64,000 bases of DNA from the NCBI GenBank assembly GCA_964035545.1, contig OZ037771.1, positions 10,237,408 through 10,301,407 of the forward strand, read 5' to 3'. The first letter of the stretch is position 1. Each line of letters starts with the position of its first letter. A model generated the notes under the pieces. It saw only the letters and a program-made list of their open reading frames with translations. It made no database searches and was not told the origin of the DNA. The translations under genes and the position numbers were made by a program. This DNA is from Bugula neritina (Eukaryota; Bryozoa; Gymnolaemata; Cheilostomatida; Bugulidae). This document shows, piece by piece, positions 24,782 to 40,700 of the stretch.

Positions 24782-26310
24782 CTACAATAAACTGCAACAT
24801 ACTAAAATACACTGCAACATTCTGCAATATACTTCAACATACTGAAATACACTGTAACATAATGAAATACACTGCAACACATTGAAATATACTGCAACAA
24901 ACTGAAATATACTGCAACAAACTGAAATGTACTGCAACATACTGAAATATACTGCAACACATCCAAGAACATCGTAATATACGGACATGTACTGTAACAT
25001 ACTGAAACATACTGAAACATACTGAAACATACTGAAACAAAATTAAATATGCTGTAACACACCTAATAATACTGCAAAATGCTGAAATATACTGTAACAC
25101 AGTGAAGTATACTGCAAAATTCCGAAACATACTGTATCATACTGAAACATGAGCACGATATTGAAAAATGCCTCAACATATTCAAATATACTGCAAGATT
25201 CTGCAACATACGTAAATACTTTGTAACATACTGAAATACACTGCAACATACTGCAACATACTGAAATACACTGTACATATTGAAAAACACTGCAACACAC
25301 TGAAATATACTGCAACACACTGAAATATACTGCATAATACTGAAAAAGACTACAACTCACTGAAGTATAGTGCAATATACAGAAATGTACTGTAACATAC
25401 TGGTATTTACTGTAACACACTGAAATATACTGCAACATACTGAAATACACTGTAACATACCGAAATAAGCCGCAACATACCGCAACATACTGAAATACAC
25501 CGTTACATACTAAAATACACTGCAACATACTGAAATACACCGCAACATTCTGCAACATTCTGCAACATACTTCAACATACTGCTATACACTGTAACATAA
25601 TGAAATACACTGCAACACATTGAAACATACTGCAACAAACTGAAATATACTGCAACATACTGAAATTTACTGCAACATACTGAAATACCCTGCAACATAT
25701 CAAAGTATATTGTAATGTACGGACATGTACTGTAACATACTGAAACACACTGAAACATAATGAAACATACTGAAATACACTGCAACACATTGGAATGTAC
25801 TGCAACATACCCTAATATATTGTAATATACTGAAATATACTGAAATACACTGTAAAACATTGAAAAATACTGCAACATACAAAAATACACTGCAAAATTC
25901 AGCAACATACTTCAACATACTGAAATACACTGCAACATACTGCAGCATACTGAAGTACACTGTAATATATTGAAGTACACTGCAACACATTGGAATATAC
26001 TGCAACACACTGAAATATACTAAAACATACTGAAATATATTGCAACATACTGCGACATACTGAAATATACTGTAACAAACTGAAGTACACTGCAACACAT
26101 TGGAATATACTGCAACATACCCAAATATATTGTAATATACTTAAATATACTGCAACATACCGCAAAATACTGAAATACATTGTAACAAACTGAAATACAC
26201 TGCAACACATTGGTATATACTGCAACATACCCAAATACATGGTAATATACTGAAATATACTGAGATACACTCAAACACATTGAAAAATACTGCAACATAC
26301 TGAAAGACAC
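24782..26310 (+). repeat. Higher-order block with a copy about 6.1 kb downstream, copy 1
   Basis: It matches about 30891-32369 in direct orientation. The offset is 6,109 bp on the left side and 6,059 bp on the right, so one copy has gained or lost about five units. Both carry the same GAGCACGATATTG and ACACCTAATAATAC-type variants. Confidence 0.75.
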
Positions 26311-28779
26311 TACAACTCACTGAAGTATAGTGTTATATGCGGAAATAGAACGTAACATACTGATATTTACTGTAACACGCTGAAATATACTGCAACATAC
26401 TGAAATACACTAACGTACCGAACTAAACTACAACATACTGAATTACGCTGTAACATACTAAAATACACTGCAACATTCTGCAACATACTTCAACATACTG
26501 AAATAGACTGTAACATAATGAAATACACTGCAACATACTGCAACATACTGAAGTACACTGTGAAATATTGAAATACACTGCAACACATTGGAATATACTA
26601 CAACACCCTGAAATATACTGCAACATACTGAAATAAACTGCAACATACTGCAACATACTGAAATACACTGTAACATACTCCAACATACTGAAATACACTG
26701 TAACAAACTGAAATACACTGCAACACATTGAAATATACCGCAACGCACTGAAAGACACTAAAACTCACTGAAGTATAGTGTAATATACAGAAATGTACTG
26801 TAACATACTGACATTTACTGTAACACACTGAAATATACTGCAACATACTGAAATACACTGTAACATACCGAAATAAACTGCAACATACTGCAACATACTG
26901 AAATACACTGTAACATACTAAAATACACTGCAAAATCCTGCAACATACTTCAACAGACTGAAATACACTGTAACATAATGAAGTACAGTGCAACACATTG
27001 AAATATACTGCAACACACTGAAATATACTGCAACATACTGAAATGTACTTCAACATACTGAAAAACACTGCAACATATCGAAGTATATCGTAATATACAG
27101 ACATGTACTGTAACAGACTGAAACACACTGAAACATACTGAAACATACTTAAACATACTGAAAAAAACTGCAACATACTGCAACATACTGAAGTACACTG
27201 TAACGTTTTGAAATACACTGCAACACATTGAAACATACCGCAACACACTGAAATATACTGCAACACATCCAAGTACATCGTAATATAGGGACATGTACTG
27301 TAACATACTGAAACATACTGAAACATACTGAAACAAAATGAAATATACTGTAACACACTGAGTAACACTGCAAAACGCTGAAATATACTGTAACACAGTG
27401 AAGTATACTGCAAAATTCTGAAATATACTGTAAGATACTGAAATATGCCTCAACATACTCAAATATACTGCACAACACTGCAACATAAGTAAATACAATG
27501 TAGCATACTAAAATACACTGCAACATTCTGCAACATTCTGCAACATACTTCAACATACTGAAATACACTGTAACAAACTGAAATACGCTGCAACACATTG
27601 GAATATACTGCAACATACCCAAATAAATGGTAACATACTGAAATATACTGAAATACATTGTAACACATTGAAAAATACTGCAACACACTGAAAGACACTA
27701 CAACTCACTGAAGTATAGTGTAATATACGAAAATGTACTGTAACATACTGATATTTACTGCAACACACTGAAATATACTGACATACTGAAATACACTGTT
27801 ACATGCCAAAATAAACTGCAACATACTGCAACATACTGAAATACACTGTAACATACTCAAATACACTGCAACATTCTGCAACATATTGAAATATACTGCA
27901 ACACACTGTAATATACTGCAACACATCCAAGTAGACTGTAATATACGGACATGTACTGTAACATACTGAAACATACTGAAACATACTGAAACAAAATGAA
28001 ATATACTGTAACACTCTGAGTAATACTGCAAAATGCTGGAATATACTGTAACACAGTGAAGTATACTGCAAAATTCTGAAACATACTGCAACATACTAAA
28101 ATATGAGCAATATACTGAAAAATGCCTCAGCATACTCAAATATACTGCAAGATGCTGCAAAATACGTAGATATACTGTAACATACTGAAATACACTGCAA
28201 CATACTGCAGCATACTGAAGTACACTGTAAAATATTGAAATACACTGCAACACGTTGGAATATACTGCAACACACTGAAATATACTGCAACATACTGAAA
28301 TATACTGCAACATACTGCAACATACTGAAGTGCACTGTGACATACTGTAACTTACTGAAATACACTGCAACAAACTGTAACATACTGAAACACACTGAAA
28401 CATACTGAAACATACTGAAACATACTGTAACATACTGAAACACACTGAAACATACTGAAACATACTGAAACATACTGAAACATACTGAGATACACTGCAA
28501 CATACTGCCACATACTGAAATACATTGTAACATGATGAAATACACTGCAACACATTGAAATATACTGCAACAAACTGAAATATACTGCAACATACTGAAA
28601 CGTGCTGCAACATACTGAAATACATTGCAATATATCGAAGAATATCGTAATATACGGACATGTACTGTAACATACTGAAACACACTGAAACATACTGAAA
28701 CATACTGAAATGTACTGAAATATACTGAAATACACTGTAACACATTGAAAAATACGTCAACATACTGAAAGACAGTACA

Positions 28780-29160
28780 ACTCACAGAAGTATAGTGTAA
28801 TATACGGAAATGTACTGTAACATACTGATATTTACTGCAACACACTGCGACATACTGCAACATACTGAAATACACTGTAATATACTGCAACATACTGAAA
28901 TACACTGCAACAAACTGCAACAAACTGAAATATACGGCAACAAACTGAAATATACTGCAACATACTGAAATGTACTGCAACATACTGAAATATACTGCAA
29001 CACATCCAAGTACATCGTAATATACGGACATGTACTGTAACATACTGAAACATACTGAAACATACTGAAACAAAAACAAATATACTGTAACACACTGAGT
29101 AATACTGCAAAATGCTGAAATATACTGTAACACATTGAAGTATACTGCAAAATTCTGAAA
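28780..29160 (+). repeat. Array block with a copy 6,485 bp downstream
   Basis: It matches about 35265-35645 in direct orientation with shared diagnostic units (CACTGCGACATACTG, TATACGGCAA or TATATGGCAA). The 10-bp units are in phase throughout and no gene is present. Confidence 0.65.
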
Positions 29161-30890
29161 TATACTGTAAGATACTGAAATATGCCCCAACATACTCAAA
29201 TATACTGCAAGATACCGCAACATACTGAAAGACACTGTAACGTACCGAAATAAACTGCAACTTACTGCAACATACTGAATTACACTGTAACATACTAAAA
29301 TACGCTGCAACATTCTGCAACATACGTCAGCATACTGAAATAGACTGTAACATAATGAAATACACTGCAACATACTGCAACATACTGAAGTACACTGTAA
29401 AATATTGAAATACACTGCAACAGATTGGAATATACTACAACACACTGGAATATACTGCAACATACTGAAATATACTGCAACATACTGCAACATACTGAAA
29501 TACACTGTAACATACTGCAACATACTGAAATACACCGTAACAAACTGAGATACACTGCAACACATTGAAATATACCGCAACACACTGGAATATACTGCAA
29601 CACATCCAAGTACATCGTAATATACGGACATGTACTGTAACATACTGAAACATACTGAAACATACTGAAACAAAATGAAATATACTGTAACACACTGAAT
29701 AAATTTGCAAAATGCTGAAATATACTGTAACACAGTGAAGTAAACTGCAAAATTCTGAAACATACTGTAACATACTAAAACATGAGCAATATACTGAAAA
29801 ATGCCTCAACATATTCAAATATACTGCAAGATACTGCAACATACGTAAATACACTGTAACATACTGAAACACACTGCAACATACTGCAACATACTGAAGT
29901 ACACTGTAAATTATTGAAATACACGACAACACACTGAAATGTACTGCAACACACTGAAATATACTGCAAAACACTGAAATATACTTCAACATACTGCAAC
30001 ATACTGAAAGACACTACAACTCACTGAAGTATAGTGCAATATACAGAAATGTACTGTAACATACTGATATTTACTGTAACACACTGAAATATACTGCAAC
30101 ACACTGAATTACACTGTAACATACTAAAATACACTGCAACATACTAAAATACACTGCAACATTCTGCAACATACTTCAACATACTGAAATACACTCTAAC
30201 ATAATGAAATACACTGCAACACATTGAAATATACTGCAACAAACTGAAATATACTGCAACATACTGAAACGTACTGCAACATACTGAAATATACTGCAAC
30301 ACATTGAAGTATACTGAAAATTTTGAAACATACTTTAACATACTAAAACAAGAGCAATATACTGAAAATAGCCTCAACATACTCAAATATACTGCAAGAT
30401 ACTGCAACATACGTAAATACACTGTAACATTCCGGAAAACAATGCAACATACTGCAACGTACTGAAGTACACTGTAAATTATTGAAATACACTGCAACAC
30501 ATTGGAATATACTGCAGCACACTGAAATATACTGCAACATACTGCAACATACTGAAATACACTGTAACATATTGCAACATACTGAAATACATTGCAACAA
30601 ACTGCCACATACTGAACTACACTGTACATATTGAAAAACACTGCAAAACACTGAAATGTACTGCAACACACTGAAATTTGCTGCAAAATACTGAAATATA
30701 CTTCAACATACTGCAACATACTGAAAGACACTACAACTCACTGAAGTATAGTGCGATATACAGAAATGTACTGTAACACACTGATATTTACTGTAACACA
30801 CTGAAATATACTGCAACATACTGAAATACACTGTAACATACCGAAATAAGCTTCAACATACTGCAACATACTGAAATACACTGTAACATA

Positions 30891-32369
30891 CTACAATAAA
30901 CTGCAACATACTAAAATACACTGCAACATTCTGCAATATACTTCAACATACTGAAATACACTGTAACATAATGAAATACACTGCAACACATTGAAATATA
31001 CTGCAACAAACTGAAATATACTGCAACAAACTGAAATGTACTGCAACATACTGAAATATACTGCAACACATCCAAGTACATCGTAATATACGGACATGTA
31101 CTGTAACATACTGAAACATACGGAAACATACTGAAACATACCGAAACAAAATTAAATATGCTGTAACACACCTAATAATACTGCAAAATGCTGAAATATA
31201 CTGTAACACAGTGAAGTATACTGCAAAATTCCGAAACATACTGTATCATACTGAAACATGAGCACGATATTGGAAAATGCCTCAACATATTCAAATATAC
31301 TGCAAGATTCTGTAACATACGTAAATACTTTGTAACATACTGAAATACACTGCAACATACTGCAACATACTGAAATACACTGTACATATTGAAAAACACT
31401 GCAACACACTGAAATATACTGCAACACACTGAAATATACTGCATAATACTGAAAAAGACTACAACTCACTGAAGTTTAGTGCAATATACAGAAATGTACT
31501 GTAACATACTGATATTTACTGTAACACACTGAAATATACTGCAACATACTGAAATACACTGTAACATACCGAAATAAACTGCAACATACCGCAACATACT
31601 GAAATACACTGTAACATACTAAAATACACTGCAAAATTCTGCAACATACTTCAACAGACTGAAATACACTGCAACAGATTGAAACATACTGCAACAAACT
31701 GAAATACACTGCAACATACTGAGATTTACTGCAACATACTGAAATACCCTGCAACATATCAAAGTATATTGTAATATACGGACATGTACTGTAACATACT
31801 GAAACACACTGAAACATAATGAAACATACTGAAATACACTGCAACACATTGGAATATACTGCAACATACCCTAATATATTGTAATATACTGAAATATACT
31901 GAAATACACTGTAAAACATTGAAAAATACTGCAACATACTAAAATACACTGCAAAATTCAGCAACATACTTCAACATACTGAAATACACTGCAACATACT
32001 GCAACATACTGAAGTACACTGTAATATATTGAAGTACACTGCAACACATTGGAATATACTGCAACACACTGAAATATGCTAAAACATACTGAAATATATT
32101 GCAACATACTGCAACATACTGAAATATACTGTAACAAACTGAAGTACACTGCAACACATTGGAATATACTGCAACATACCCAAATATATTGTAATATACT
32201 TAAATATACTGCAACATACCGCAAAATACTGAAATACATTGTAACAAACTGAAATACACTGCAACACATTGGTATATACTGCAACATACCCAAATATATG
32301 GTAATATACTGAAATATACTGAGACACACTCAAACACATTGAAAAATACTGCAACATACTGAAAGACAC
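30891..32369 (+). repeat. Higher-order block with a copy about 6.1 kb upstream, copy 2
   Basis: This is the partner of 24782-26310. Substitutions are sparse, and the length difference is about 50 bp, a multiple of the unit. Confidence 0.75.
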
Positions 32370-33330
32370 TACAACTCACTGAAGTATAGTGTTATATACG
32401 GAAATAGAATGTAACATACTGATATTTACTGTAACACGCTGAAATATCCTGCAACATACTGAAATACACTAACGTACCGAACTAAACTGCAACATACTGA
32501 AATACACTGTAACATACTAAAGTACACTGCAACATTCTGCAACATACTTCAGCATACTGAAATAGACTGTAACATAATGAAATACACTGCAACATACTGC
32601 AACATACTGAAGTACACTGTGAAATAATGAAATACACTGCAACACATTGGAATATACTACAACACCCTGAAATATACTGCAACATACTGAAATAAACTGC
32701 AACATACTGCAACATACTGAAATACACTGTAACATACTGCAACATACTGAAATACACTGTAACAAACTGAAATACACTGCAACACATTGAAGTATACTGC
32801 AACAAACTGAAATATACTGCAACATACTAAAACGTACTGCAACATACTGAAATACATTGCAATATATCGAAGTATATCGTAATATACAGACATGTACTGT
32901 AACATACTGAAACATACTGAAACATACTGAAACATACAGCAACATACTGAAATACACTGTTACATACTAAAATACACTGCAACATACTAAAGTACACTGC
33001 AACATTCTGCAAAATTCTGCAACATACTTCAACATACTGAATTACACTGTAACATAATGAAACACACTGCAACACATTGAAATATGCTGCAACACACTGA
33101 AATAATATACTGCAACATACTGAAATGTACTTGAACATACTGAGAAACACTGCAACATATCGAAGTATATCGTAATATACAGACATGTACTGTAACATAC
33201 TGAAACACACTGAAACATACTGAAACATACTGAAACATACTGAAATACACAGGAACATCCTGCAACAAACTGAAGTACACTGTAACATATTGGAATGCAC
33301 TGCAACACATTGAAATGTACTGCAACATAC

Positions 33331-34100
33331 TGAAATACACTGCAACATTCTGCAACATACTTAAACATACTGAAATGCACTGTAACATGATGAAATACAC
33401 CGCAACAAACTGAAATCTACTGCAACGTACTGAAATGTACTGCAACACACTGAAATACACTATAACATACTAAAATACACTGCAACATTCTGCAACATTC
33501 TTCAACATCCTGAAATACACTGTTACATAATGAAATACACTGCAACACATTGAAATATACCGCAAAACACTGGAATATACTGCAACACATCCAAGTACAT
33601 TGTAATATTCGGACATGTACTGTAACATACTGAAACATACTGAAACATACTGAAACAAAATGAAATATGCTGTAACACACTGAGTAATACTGCAAAATGG
33701 TGAAATATACTGTAACACAGTGAAGTATAATGCAAAATTCTGAAATATACTGTAAGATACTGATATATGCCTCAACATGCTCAAATATACTGCAAGATAC
33801 TGCAGCATACGTAAACACACTGTAACATACTGAAATACACTGCAACATACTGCAACATACTGAAGTACACTGTAAAATATTGAAATACACTGCAACACAT
33901 TGGAATACACTGCAACACACTGAAATATACTGTAACATACCGAAATACACTGCGACAAACCGCAACATACTGAAGTACACTGTAACATACCGAAATAAAC
34001 TGCAACATAATGCAACATACTGAATTACACTGTAACATACTAAAATACACTGCAACATTCTGCAACATACTTCAACATACTGAAATAGACTGCAACATAA
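33331..34100 (+). repeat. 770-bp tandem duplication, copy 1
   Basis: It is followed directly by a near-identical copy at 34101-34870 with a constant 770-bp offset; only isolated substitutions were noticed. The length is exactly 77 units. The edges are uncertain by some tens of bases. Most of this block also recurs at about 40470-41240 (offset 7,137 bp), where it is single. Confidence 0.88.
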
Positions 34101-34870
34101 TGAAATACACTGCAACATTCTGCAACATACTTAAACATACTGAAATGCACTGTAACATGATGAAATACACCGCAACAAACTGAAATCTACTGCAACGTAC
34201 TGAAATGTACTGCAACACACTGAAATACACTATAACATACTAAAATACACTGCAACATTCTGCAACATTCTTCAACATACTGAAATACACTGTTACATAA
34301 TGAAATACACTGCAACACATTGAAATATACCGCAAAACACTGGAATATACTGCAACACATCCAAGTACATTGTAATATTCGGACATGTACTGTAACATAC
34401 TGAAACATACTGAAACATACTGAAACAAAATGAAATATGCTGTAACACACTGAGTAATACTGCAAAATGGTGAAATATACTGTAACACAGTGAAGTATAA
34501 TGCAAAATTCTGAAATATACTGTAAGATACTGATATATGCCTCAACATGCTCAAATATACTGCAAGATACTGCAGCATACGTAAACACACTGTAACATAC
34601 TGAAATACACTGCAACATACTGCAACATACTGAAGTACACTGTAAAATATTGAAATACACTGCAACACATTGGAATACACTGCAACACACTGAAATATAC
34701 TGTAACATACCGAAATACACTGCGACAAACCGCAACATACTGAAGTACACTGTAACATACCGAAATAAACTGCAACATAATGCAACATACTGAATTACAC
34801 TGTAACATACTAAAATACACTGCAACATTCTGCAACATACTTCAACATACTGAAATAGACTGTAACATAA
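34101..34870 (+). repeat. 770-bp tandem duplication, copy 2
   Basis: This is the partner of 33331-34100, identical to it apart from a few substitutions. Because the orthologous-looking block near 40.5-41.2 kb is single, the duplication here is probably local and recent. Confidence 0.88.
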
Positions 34871-36000
34871 TGAAATACACTGCAACACACTGCAACATGC
34901 TGAAGTACGCTGTAAAATATTGTAATACACTGCAACACATTGGAGTATACTGCAACACACTGAAATATACTGCAACATACTGAAATATACTGCAACATAC
35001 TGCAACATACTGAAATATGCTGTAACAAACTAAAATACGCCGCAACACATTGGAATATACTGCAACATACCCAAATATATGGTAATATACTGAAATATAC
35101 TGCAACACACCGCCACATACTGAAAAACACTGTAACAAACTGAAATGCGCTGCAACACATTGGAATATACTGCAACATACCCAAATAACTGGTGTTATAC
35201 TGAAATATACTGAAATACACTGTAACACATTGAAAAATACGTCAACATACTGAAAGACACTACAACTCACTGAAGTATAGTGTAATATACGGAAATGTAC
35301 TGTAACATACTGATATTTACTGCAACACACTGCGACATACTGCAACATACTGAAATACACTGTAATATACTGCAACATACTGGAATACACTGCAACAAAC
35401 TGCAACAAACTGAAATATATGGCAACAAACTGAAAAATACTGCAACATACTGAAATGTACTGCAACAAACTGAAATATACTGCAACACATCCAAGTACAT
35501 CGTAATATACGGACATGTACTGTAACATACTGAAACATACTGAAACATACTGAAACAAAATGAAATATACTGTAACACACTAAGTAATACTGCAAAATGC
35601 TGAAATATACTGTAACACAGTGAGGTATACTGCAAAATTCTGAAATATACTGTAAGATACTGAAATATGCCCCAACATACTCAAATATACTGCAAGATAC
35701 TGCAACATACTGAAAGACACTGTAACGTACCGAAATAAACTGCAACTTACTTCAACATACTGAATTACACTGTAACATACTAAAATACGCTGAAACATTC
35801 TGCAACATACTTCAACATACTGAAATAGACTGTAACATAATGAAAGACACTGCAACATACTGCAACATACTGAAGTACACTGTAAAATATTGAAATACAC
35901 TGGAACACATTGAAATATACCGCAACACACTGGAATATACTGCAACACATCCAAGTACATCGTAATATACGGACATGTACTTTAACATAGTGAAACATAC
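34810..36000 (+). repeat. Array block with a copy about 6.4 kb downstream
   Basis: It matches about 41177-42430 in direct orientation. The offset is 6,367 bp at the left and grows by whole units towards the right. Shared rare units include ATAACTGGTG and CACCGCCACA. Confidence 0.7.
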
Positions 36001-36830
36001 TGAAGCATACTGAAACATACTGAAACAAAATTAATTATACTGTAACACCCCTAATAATACTGCAAAATGCTGAAGTATACTGTAACACAGTGAAGTATAC
36101 GGCAAAATTCTGAAACATACTGTACCATACTGAAACATGAGCAATATACTGAAAAATGCCTCAACATATTCAAATATACTGCAAGATACTGCAACATACG
36201 TAAATACACTCTAACATACTGAAATACACTGCAACATACTGCAACATACTGAAATACACTGTAACATACTGTAACATACTGAAATACACTGCAACAAACT
36301 GCAACATACTGAAGTACACTGTACATATTGAAAAACACTGCAACAAACTGAAATATACTGCAACACACTGAAATATACTGCAAATTACTGAAAAACACTA
36401 CAACTCACTGAAGTATAATGCAATATACAGAAATATACTGCAACATGCTGAAATACACTGTAACATACCGAAATATGCTGCAACATACTGCAACATACTG
36501 AAATACACTGTTTCATACTAAAATACACTGCAACATACTAAAATAAACTGCAACATTCTGCAACTTTCTGCAACATACTTCAACATACTGAAATACACTG
36601 CAACACATTGAAATATACTGCAGCAAACTGAAATATACTGCAACATATTGCAACATACTGAAATACACTGGAACATAATGAAATACACTGCAACACATTG
36701 AAATATACCGCAACACACTGGAATATACTGCAACATACCCTAACATATTGTAATATACTGAAATATACTGAAATACACTGCAACACATTGAAAAATACTG
36801 CAACATACTGAAAGACACTACAACTCACTG
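35800..36830 (+). repeat. Array block with a copy 8,155 bp downstream
   Basis: It matches about 43955-44985 in direct orientation; shared rare units are ACACCCCTAA and TGTTTCATAC. No gene is present. Confidence 0.7.
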
Positions 36831-37730
36831 AAGTATAGTGTAATATACGGAAATGTACTGTAACATACTGACATTTACTGTAACACACTGAAATATACTG
36901 CAACATACTGAAATATACTGCAACATACTGAAATACACTGTAACATACCGAAATAAACTGCAACATATTGCAACATACTGAAATACACTGTAACATACTC
37001 AAATACACTGCAACATTCTGCAACATATTGAAATATACTGCAACACACTGAAATATACTGCAACACATCCAAGTAGACTGTAATATACGGACATGTACTG
37101 TAACATACTGAAACATACTGAAACATACTGAAAAAAATGAAATATACTGTAACACTCTGAGTAATACTGCAAAATGCTGAAATATACTGTAACACAGTGA
37201 AGTATACTGCAAAATTCTGAAACATACTGCAACATACTAAAACATGAGCAATATACTGAAAAATGCCTCAGCATACTCAAATATACTGCAAGATGCTGCA
37301 ACATACGTAAATACACTGTAACATACTGAAATACACTGCAACATACTGCAGCATACTGAAGTGCACTGTAAAATATTGAAATACACTGCAACACATTGGA
37401 ATATACTGCAACACACTGAAATATACTGCAACATACTGAAACATACTGTAACATACTGAAACACACTGAAACATACTGAAACATACTGAGACATACTGAA
37501 ATACACTGCAAGAAACTGCAACATACGTAAATACACTGTAACATACTGAAATACACTGAAACATACTGCAACATACTGAAGTACACTGTAAAATAGTCAA
37601 ATACACTGCAACACATTGAAATACACTGCAACACACTGAAATATACTGCAACATACTGAAATGTACTTCAACATACCGAAAAACACTGCAACATATCAAA
37701 GTATATCGTAATATACAGACAGGTACTGTA

Positions 37731-37790
37731 ACATACTGAAACATACTGAAACATACTGAAACATACTGAAACATACTGAAACATACTGAA
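37731..37790 (+). repeat. Homogeneous run of six identical 10-bp units
   Basis: Six consecutive ACATACTGAA units follow the AGGTACTGTA unit. Paralogous positions hold two (5301-5320) or three (about 11860-11890) units, which shows copy-number change at the level of the single 10-bp unit. Confidence 0.85.
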
Positions 37791-40700
37791 ATACACTGTA
37801 ACAAACTGAAATACACTGCAACAAGTTGGAATATACTGCAACATACCCAAGTATATGGTAATATAATGAAATATACTGCAACATACCGCAACATACTGAA
37901 AAACACTGTAACAAACTGAAATACGCTGCAACACATTGGAATATACTGCAACATACCCAAATAAATGGTAATATACTGAAATACACTGCAACACATTGAA
38001 AAATACTGCAACATACTGAAACACACTACAACTCACTGAAGTATAGTGTAACTTACCGAAATGTACTGTAACATACTGATATTTACTGGAACACTCTGAA
38101 TTATACTGCAACATACTGAAATACACTGTTACATACTAAAATACACTGCAACATACTAAAATACACTGCAACATTCTGCAACATTCTGCAACATACTTCA
38201 ACATACTGAAATACACTGTAACAAACTGAAATACGCTGCAACACATTGGAATATACTGCAACATACCCAAATAAATGGTAATATACTGAAATATACTGAA
38301 ATACACTGTAACACATTGAAAGATACTGCAACACACTGAAAGACACTACAACTCACTGAAGTGTAGTGTAATATACGAAAATGTACTGTAACATACTGAT
38401 ATTTACTGCAACACACTAAATATACTGCAACATACTGAAATACACTGTAACTTGCCAAAATAAACTGCAACTTACTGCAACATACTGAAATACACTGTAA
38501 CATACTCAAATGCACTGCAACATTCTGCAACATACTGAAATATACTGCAACACACTGAAATATACTGCAACACATCCAAGTAGACTGTAATATACGGACA
38601 TGTACTGTAACATACTGAAACATACTTCAACATACTCCAATACACTGTAACATAATGAAATACACTGCAACACATTGAAATATACCGCAACACACTGGAA
38701 TATACTGCAACACATCCAAGTACATCGTAATATACGGACATGTACTGTAACATACTGAAGCATACTGAGACATACTGAAACAAAATGAAATATACTGTAA
38801 CACACTTAATATTACTGCAAAATGCTGAAATATGCTGTAACACAGTGAAGTATTCTGCAAAATTCTGAAACATACTGTAACATACTGAAACATGAGCAAT
38901 ATACTGAAAAATGCCTCAACATATTCAAATATACTGCAAGATACTGCAACATACGTAAATACACTGTGACATACTGAAATACACTGCAACATACTGCAAC
39001 ATACAGAAGTACACTGTAAAATATTGAAATACATTACAACACATTGGAATATACTGCAACACACTGAAATATACTGCAACATACTGAAATATACTGCAAC
39101 ATACTGCAACATACTGAAATACACTGTAACATACTGTAACATACGGAAATACACTGCAACATATCAAAGTATATCGTAATATACGGACATGTACTGTAAC
39201 ATACTGAAACACATTGAAACATACTGAAACATACTGAAACATACTGCAACATACTGCAACATACTGAAATACACTGTAACAAACTGAAATACACTGCAAC
39301 ACAATGGAATATACTGCAACATACCCTAATTTATTGTAATATACTGAAATGTACTGCAACGTACCGCAACATACTGAAATACACTGTAACAAACTGTAAT
39401 ACACTGCAACACATCGGTATATACTGCAACATACCCAAATATATGGTAATATACTGGAATATACTGAAATACACTGCAACGCATTGAAAAATACTGAAGT
39501 ATAGTGTAATATACGGAAATGAACTGTAACGTACCGATATTTACTGCAACACACTGAAATATACTGCAACATACTGAAATACACTGTAACATACCAAAAT
39601 AAACTGCAACATACCGCAACATACTGAAATACACTGTAACATACTAAAATACACTGCAAAACTCTGCAACATACATCAACGTACTGAAATACACTGTAAC
39701 ATAACGAAATACACTGCAACACATTGAAATATACTGCAACACACTGAAATATACTGCAAAATACTGAAATGTACTTCAACATACTGAAAAACACTGCAAC
39801 ATATCGAAGTATATCGTAATATACGGACATGTACTGTAACATACTGAAACACACTGAAACAGACTGAAACATACTGAAACATACTGAACTACACTGCAAC
39901 ATACTGCAACATACTGAAGTACACTGTAACAAACTGAAATACACTGCAACACAATGGAATATACTGCAACATACCCTAATTTATTGTAATATGCTGAAAT
40001 ATACTGCAACATACAGCAACATACTGAAATACACTGTTACATACTAAAATACACTGCAACATATTAAAGTACACTGCAACATTCTGCAAAACTCTGCAAC
40101 ACACTTCAACATACTGAAATACACTGTAACATAATGAAACACACTGCAACACATTGAAATATGCTGCAACACACTGAAATAATATACTGCAACATACTGA
40201 AATGTACTTCAACATACTGAGAAACACTGCAACATATCGAAGTATATCGTAATATACAGACATGTACTGTAACATACTGAAACATACTGAAACATACTGA
40301 AACATACTGAAACATACTGAAACACACTGAAGTACACAGGAACATCCTGCAACAAACTGAAGTACACTGTAACATATTGGAATGCACTGCAACACATTGA
40401 AACGTACTGCAACATACTGAAATACACTGCAACATTCTGCAACATACTTAAACATACTGAAATGCACTGTAACATGATGAAATACACCGCAACAAACTGA
40501 AATCTACTGCAACGTACTGAAATGTACTGCAACATACTGAAATACACTGTAACGTACCAAAATAAACTGCAACACACTGCAACACACTGAAATGCACTAA
40601 AACATACTAAAATACACTGCAACATTCTGCAACATTCTTCAACATACTGAAATACACTGTTACATAATGAAATACACTGCAACACATTGAAATATACCGC

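Noticed and set aside
28096-29763. Long minus-strand ORFs throughout the array (up to 555 codons) as genes
   Set aside because: The repeat unit has no stop codon in any minus-strand frame, all three frames are open in overlapping fashion, starts and stops are not conserved between block copies, and the peptide merely repeats the 10-bp unit every ten residues.
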